Assembly (NCBI GenBank): GCA_964608095.1
Contig: CAZSMK010000016.1
Location: 1 to 7,981 of the forward strand
Length of the DNA stretch: 7,981 bases
DNA from: CAZSMK01 sp964608095
Lineage (GTDB): Bacteria > Sumerlaeota > Sumerlaeia > MWCT01 > JAGHBZ01
Direction of reading: 5' to 3'
Position 1 is the first letter of the stretch. Each line of letters starts with the position of its first letter. The notes beneath the pieces were generated by a model. It saw only the letters and a list, made by a program, of their open reading frames with translations. It was not told the DNA's origin and did no database searches. Of the stretch, positions 5,694 to 7,981 are shown piece by piece. A program made the position numbers and the translations under genes.

Positions 5694-7793
5694 CTATCGT
5701 GTATAATCGCCGAGAGTAAATTCGTAGTACACTGGAGCATCAAACCCGCACATGCGTGCATGGGCTGCGAAAGAGCGCATCCATGTATATGAGCGCTGCA
5801 TTTCCTTCAAAGAGCCTATATCCGCGTGAACCTTGAGCGTTAAATCCGGAAGTATCTTCCGCGAACGGTTGACATAGGCTTTCCCATAGTCGCATACAAA
5901 CTCAGGCTTAAGCTCCGGCTGTGTCCAATCCTGCCATGCATCCTGTATAATAAGAATCTCCGGCTCAATCCATTGCAAGGCGGTCTCGAGGTCTTGTGCT
6001 TGGTATTCACGAACAGCATCAAGCTGAACCCGCGCATCGGAGAGATGCATCATCGCACAGGGAAATCCTTGTTTATATTCACGAGCAGCCGCGCAGATTT
6101 TTTTCGAAAATTCCATGACGCTCTTGACCCTGAAATCAATCCACTGTTGATAAAGACCTTTGTTTTGCGGCTTTTCAAAATAAAGGTCCGAGTTCTCATT
6201 GAAAAGCTCCCGTGCGTCAATCCGGGCGGTTGCCTTGAATTTCTTGATACATTCGTCACATAAACAGGCGTATTTTCCTCTCTGGGGATTTGACCGATAG
6301 GGGCCACCCCAGACTTCAAACCATGGCTCACATAGTTCAAGCCCGTCATATTCCACCTCGGTGAGTAGTGCCTGTATTTTTCCGCGCAGATATTCAACAT
6401 ACTCATCATTGTTGGGGCAAAGATACACTCTCCAATCAAATTTCGAGCTGCCGTCGAGCATTATTTGTCTCCATTCGGGATGTTCCTCGAACGCATCGAA
6501 ATCAGTAGTTGGATAAATTCTCAGGATACATTGCAAGCCCGCCTTATGAAAAATATCCACGATATCTTTCTGCATGTCGATCGGCACTTCCTTGATCACT
6601 ATAATATCTACACACGTAAAGCCTAAATTTTTAATTGCGCCTGCTGTCCATTCCCATCCTTTGACTTTGTAAAGAGCAAAATCCGGATCTACGGAAATAC
6701 AAGGACCATGGATACCCTTCGATTCCACAGGATAAAAAGAATGCAGGAGAAATGTGGATGAAGTGGCAGAATTGGAAGAATTCGTAACCTCGAGTGAACA
6801 TGTCTCCATAGATGCGGGGCTGGGAAGGCGCCAATCGCTATAAGCGGTGTTCGGGTCACGAGCAAGGTCGTTCAAATCGAACACTATTTTTTGTCGACCT
6901 TGTTTAACTGGTGTCGTTCCCGTCCATTTCTGGGAAAAACAATCTTCAACTGTTACTTTAAGTATCCCCGGATTAGTTGTTACGTCACAAAGAATCTTTT
7001 GGTAGCCGCTTACGTCCTTATGAAGCGCGGCTTCAAGTTTAAAATCTCTCATGTAAACAACTCCAAGAGGAAGAGAATCATTAGATTCAACGGGCTTTCC
7101 AACTTGTAACTTCCCATGACCTTTCAACGACCAATGATATAAATCAGATTCAGTAAACGATTCATAAAACAACATGGTGTCCTCCATGGACATTGATAAT
7201 GTTTTGCCAAGATATTGCTGATTTATTAGTATCTTGATGTCAGGCGAAATAGATTTCGTCTGTTCATTCAAGACCACAAAACGCGCGTGTGTTGATTCCG
7301 TGCGGAATCCATACCCACCGGCAAGAAGTGCCCCATCCGAGACAGAGAAAAGATATTTCTCGTCCATCATCGCTTCAATCCGGTTTTTAGTATTTACCAC
7401 CTTTGCCCTGAACGGTTTGCCGGGTTTAATCTCCTCGGGGAGTTGGACATTTGTCAATTCAGTAGATGCCCCAAGCGCAACCCTGTAAAGATACGCCTTC
7501 CTGAGAGTTGAATAGAAATTAAGCATGTAATAATTATCGGCATCAACATAGCGGAAAACAATTCCTGCGACATCTCCCTCAACAAGGGTGATCAGGACGT
7601 CCAGTTCAAGATGTTCGATTCTCTCTGCGGAGGAAATCACAATACTGTTTCCATTTTTTTTGGTGTTCTCAAATATGGATTGCCCCTCTTTACTTGAAAT
7701 TTTCCAATTGCCCTTTATCGCATGGAATTCTCCGGATATGGTATAGAGGGGTATGAGTATACAAAAGAATGTAATAAGAAAGATTTTTTTCAT
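5694..7793 (-). CDS. Secreted multi-domain glycoside-hydrolase-like protein (beta-sandwiches plus TIM-barrel)
   Basis: This is a 699-residue protein. Residues 1-22 are a clear signal peptide (MKKIFLITFFCILIPLYTIS). Residues 25-175 resemble a concanavalin-like beta-sandwich of the 3-keto-disaccharide hydrolase/DUF1080 type: GIVFRYVDADNYYMLNFY, KPFRAKVVNTKNRIEAMMD, GGYGFRT. Residues 205-355 look like a second beta-sandwich or carbohydrate-binding region (VFDLNDLARDP). Residues 365-699 look like a (beta/alpha)8 barrel of the hypothetical-glycosidase/GH42-like type: YDGLELCEPW at 482-491 with candidate acids E486 and E489, then a CLCDEC cluster (C510, C512, C515) followed by IKKF, and PVYYEFTLGD near the C-terminus with E691 a candidate second acid. 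The likely role is cleavage or modification of a polysaccharide in the periplasm or outside the cell; the substrate is unknown. The start at 7793 is chosen because the signal peptide begins there; the six codons before it run from an unlikely TTG. No clear Shine-Dalgarno is seen. Confidence 0.85.
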   Translation of the reverse strand: MKKIFLITFFCILIPLYTISGEFHAIKGNWKISSKEGQSIFENTKKNGNSIVISSAERIEHLELDVLITLVEGDVAGIVFRYVDADNYYMLNFYSTLRKAYLYRVALGASTELTNVQLPEEIKPGKPFRAKVVNTKNRIEAMMDEKYLFSVSDGALLAGGYGFRTESTHARFVVLNEQTKSISPDIKILINQQYLGKTLSMSMEDTMLFYESFTESDLYHWSLKGHGKLQVGKPVESNDSLPLGVVYMRDFKLEAALHKDVSGYQKILCDVTTNPGILKVTVEDCFSQKWTGTTPVKQGRQKIVFDLNDLARDPNTAYSDWRLPSPASMETCSLEVTNSSNSATSSTFLLHSFYPVESKGIHGPCISVDPDFALYKVKGWEWTAGAIKNLGFTCVDIIVIKEVPIDMQKDIVDIFHKAGLQCILRIYPTTDFDAFEEHPEWRQIMLDGSSKFDWRVYLCPNNDEYVEYLRGKIQALLTEVEYDGLELCEPWFEVWGGPYRSNPQRGKYACLCDECIKKFKATARIDARELFNENSDLYFEKPQNKGLYQQWIDFRVKSVMEFSKKICAAAREYKQGFPCAMMHLSDARVQLDAVREYQAQDLETALQWIEPEILIIQDAWQDWTQPELKPEFVCDYGKAYVNRSRKILPDLTLKVHADIGSLKEMQRSYTWMRSFAAHARMCGFDAPVYYEFTLGDYTR

Positions 7794-7825
7794 GCCTGTG
7801 ATAGTACGCAATTTAATGAAACAAT

Positions 7826-7854
7826 AATGTAGGACATTGAGAAGTGTATATCAA
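7826..7854 (-). promoter_or_regulatory. Candidate promoter of the glycoside-hydrolase-like gene
   Basis: On the minus strand TTGATA (7849-7854, 5 of 6) is separated by 17 nt from TACATT (7826-7831, 4 of 6). The predicted start of transcription is about 25 nt before the ATG at 7793. The -35 hexamer is the same as in the glycosyltransferase-like promoter. Confidence 0.45.
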
Positions 7855-7932
7855 TACGAAAGAGTCACAAGGTTCTTTTTGAGGGAGCGATTCGCGAAAT
7901 CGGGAACGTAGCATCAGATACGAATACGAAAG
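7853..7932 (+). repeat. Pair of 10-bp direct repeats flanking an 8-bp palindrome upstream of the glycosidase-like gene
   Basis: AATACGAAAG occurs at 7853-7862 and again at 7923-7932, 70 bp apart, with the perfect palindrome TTCGCGAA at 7891-7898 between them. The left copy touches the -35 of the minus-strand promoter; the right copy overlaps the possible ribosome binding site of the plus-strand gene at the edge. They could be regulator sites of a divergent promoter region, or chance. Confidence 0.3.
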
Positions 7933-7941
7933 GAACCGGAA

Positions 7942-7981
7942 ATGCTGTTTACCCCACGAAATGAGGACGTGCGGGAGAACG
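7942..7981 (+). CDS. Possible start of a gene cut by the right edge
   Basis: An ATG at 7942 is preceded by AAAGGA (7929-7934) at 7 nt, a good ribosome binding site. The 13 codons visible are open and read MLFTPRNEDVREN, a plausible cytoplasmic N-terminus. It would be divergent from the glycoside-hydrolase-like gene. Too little is visible to name it, and no clear promoter was found for it. Confidence 0.35.
   Translation, partial: MLFTPRNEDVREN

Noticed and set aside
7794..7811. TTG start adding six residues to the secreted glycosidase-like protein
   Set aside because: The signal peptide begins naturally at the ATG at 7793, and the extension has no ribosome binding site.
7951..7981. Minus-strand gene end reading HFVG-stop at the right edge
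   Set aside because: Only ten codons are visible and nothing supports coding; the plus-strand ATG with its ribosome binding site is the better reading of the same bases.

Overview
The window looks like chromosomal DNA from a Gram-negative-type bacterium. It has compact intergenic gaps, two proteins with export signals, a large polytopic membrane glycosyltransferase-like protein, a bacterial HU/IHF-type DNA-binding protein, and recognisable -35/-10 promoters and Shine-Dalgarno sites. Base composition is moderately AT-leaning. Nothing here fixes the taxon. The mix of secreted multi-domain carbohydrate-active proteins and a DUF1015 gene would suit an uncultured anaerobic or PVC-like lineage, but that is inference. 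I see no rRNA, tRNA, CRISPR array, insertion sequence or phage gene.

Layout, left to right. (1) Positions 1-1310, minus strand: a secreted protein with an N-terminal beta-sandwich-like half and a C-terminal thioredoxin-fold domain lacking the CxxC cysteines; it runs off the left edge. (2) 1466-3766, minus: a 766-residue GT39-like (GT-C) membrane protein. (3) 3767-3921: a divergent intergenic region with a good minus-strand promoter whose spacer holds a perfect DnaA-box 9-mer. (4) 3922-5268, plus: a full-length DUF1015 protein, with a hairpin over its stop codon. (5) 5341-5607, plus: an 88-residue HU/IHF-family protein with a strong ribosome binding site. (6) 5608-5654: two and a quarter copies of a 21-bp tandem repeat directly after the HU stop codon and in its reading frame. 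(7) 5694-7793, minus, convergent with HU: a 699-residue secreted protein with two beta-sandwich-like regions and a glycoside-hydrolase-like TIM-barrel region. (8) 7794-7941: a divergent intergenic region with a minus-strand promoter and short repeats, followed by what may be the start of a plus-strand gene cut by the right edge.

Functionally, the three minus-strand genes all concern the cell envelope or extracellular carbohydrate: one lipid-linked-sugar transferase candidate and two exported proteins. Each appears to have its own promoter, so they are neighbours rather than a tight operon. The plus-strand pair (DUF1015 and HU) is probably cytoplasmic housekeeping. The points most worth a second look are the in-frame tandem repeat behind HU, where one base change in the stop codon would continue the repeat; the cysteine-less thioredoxin fusion; the DnaA box inside a promoter; and the composite secreted glycosidase-like protein. 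I found no clear evidence of a wholly new multi-gene system.
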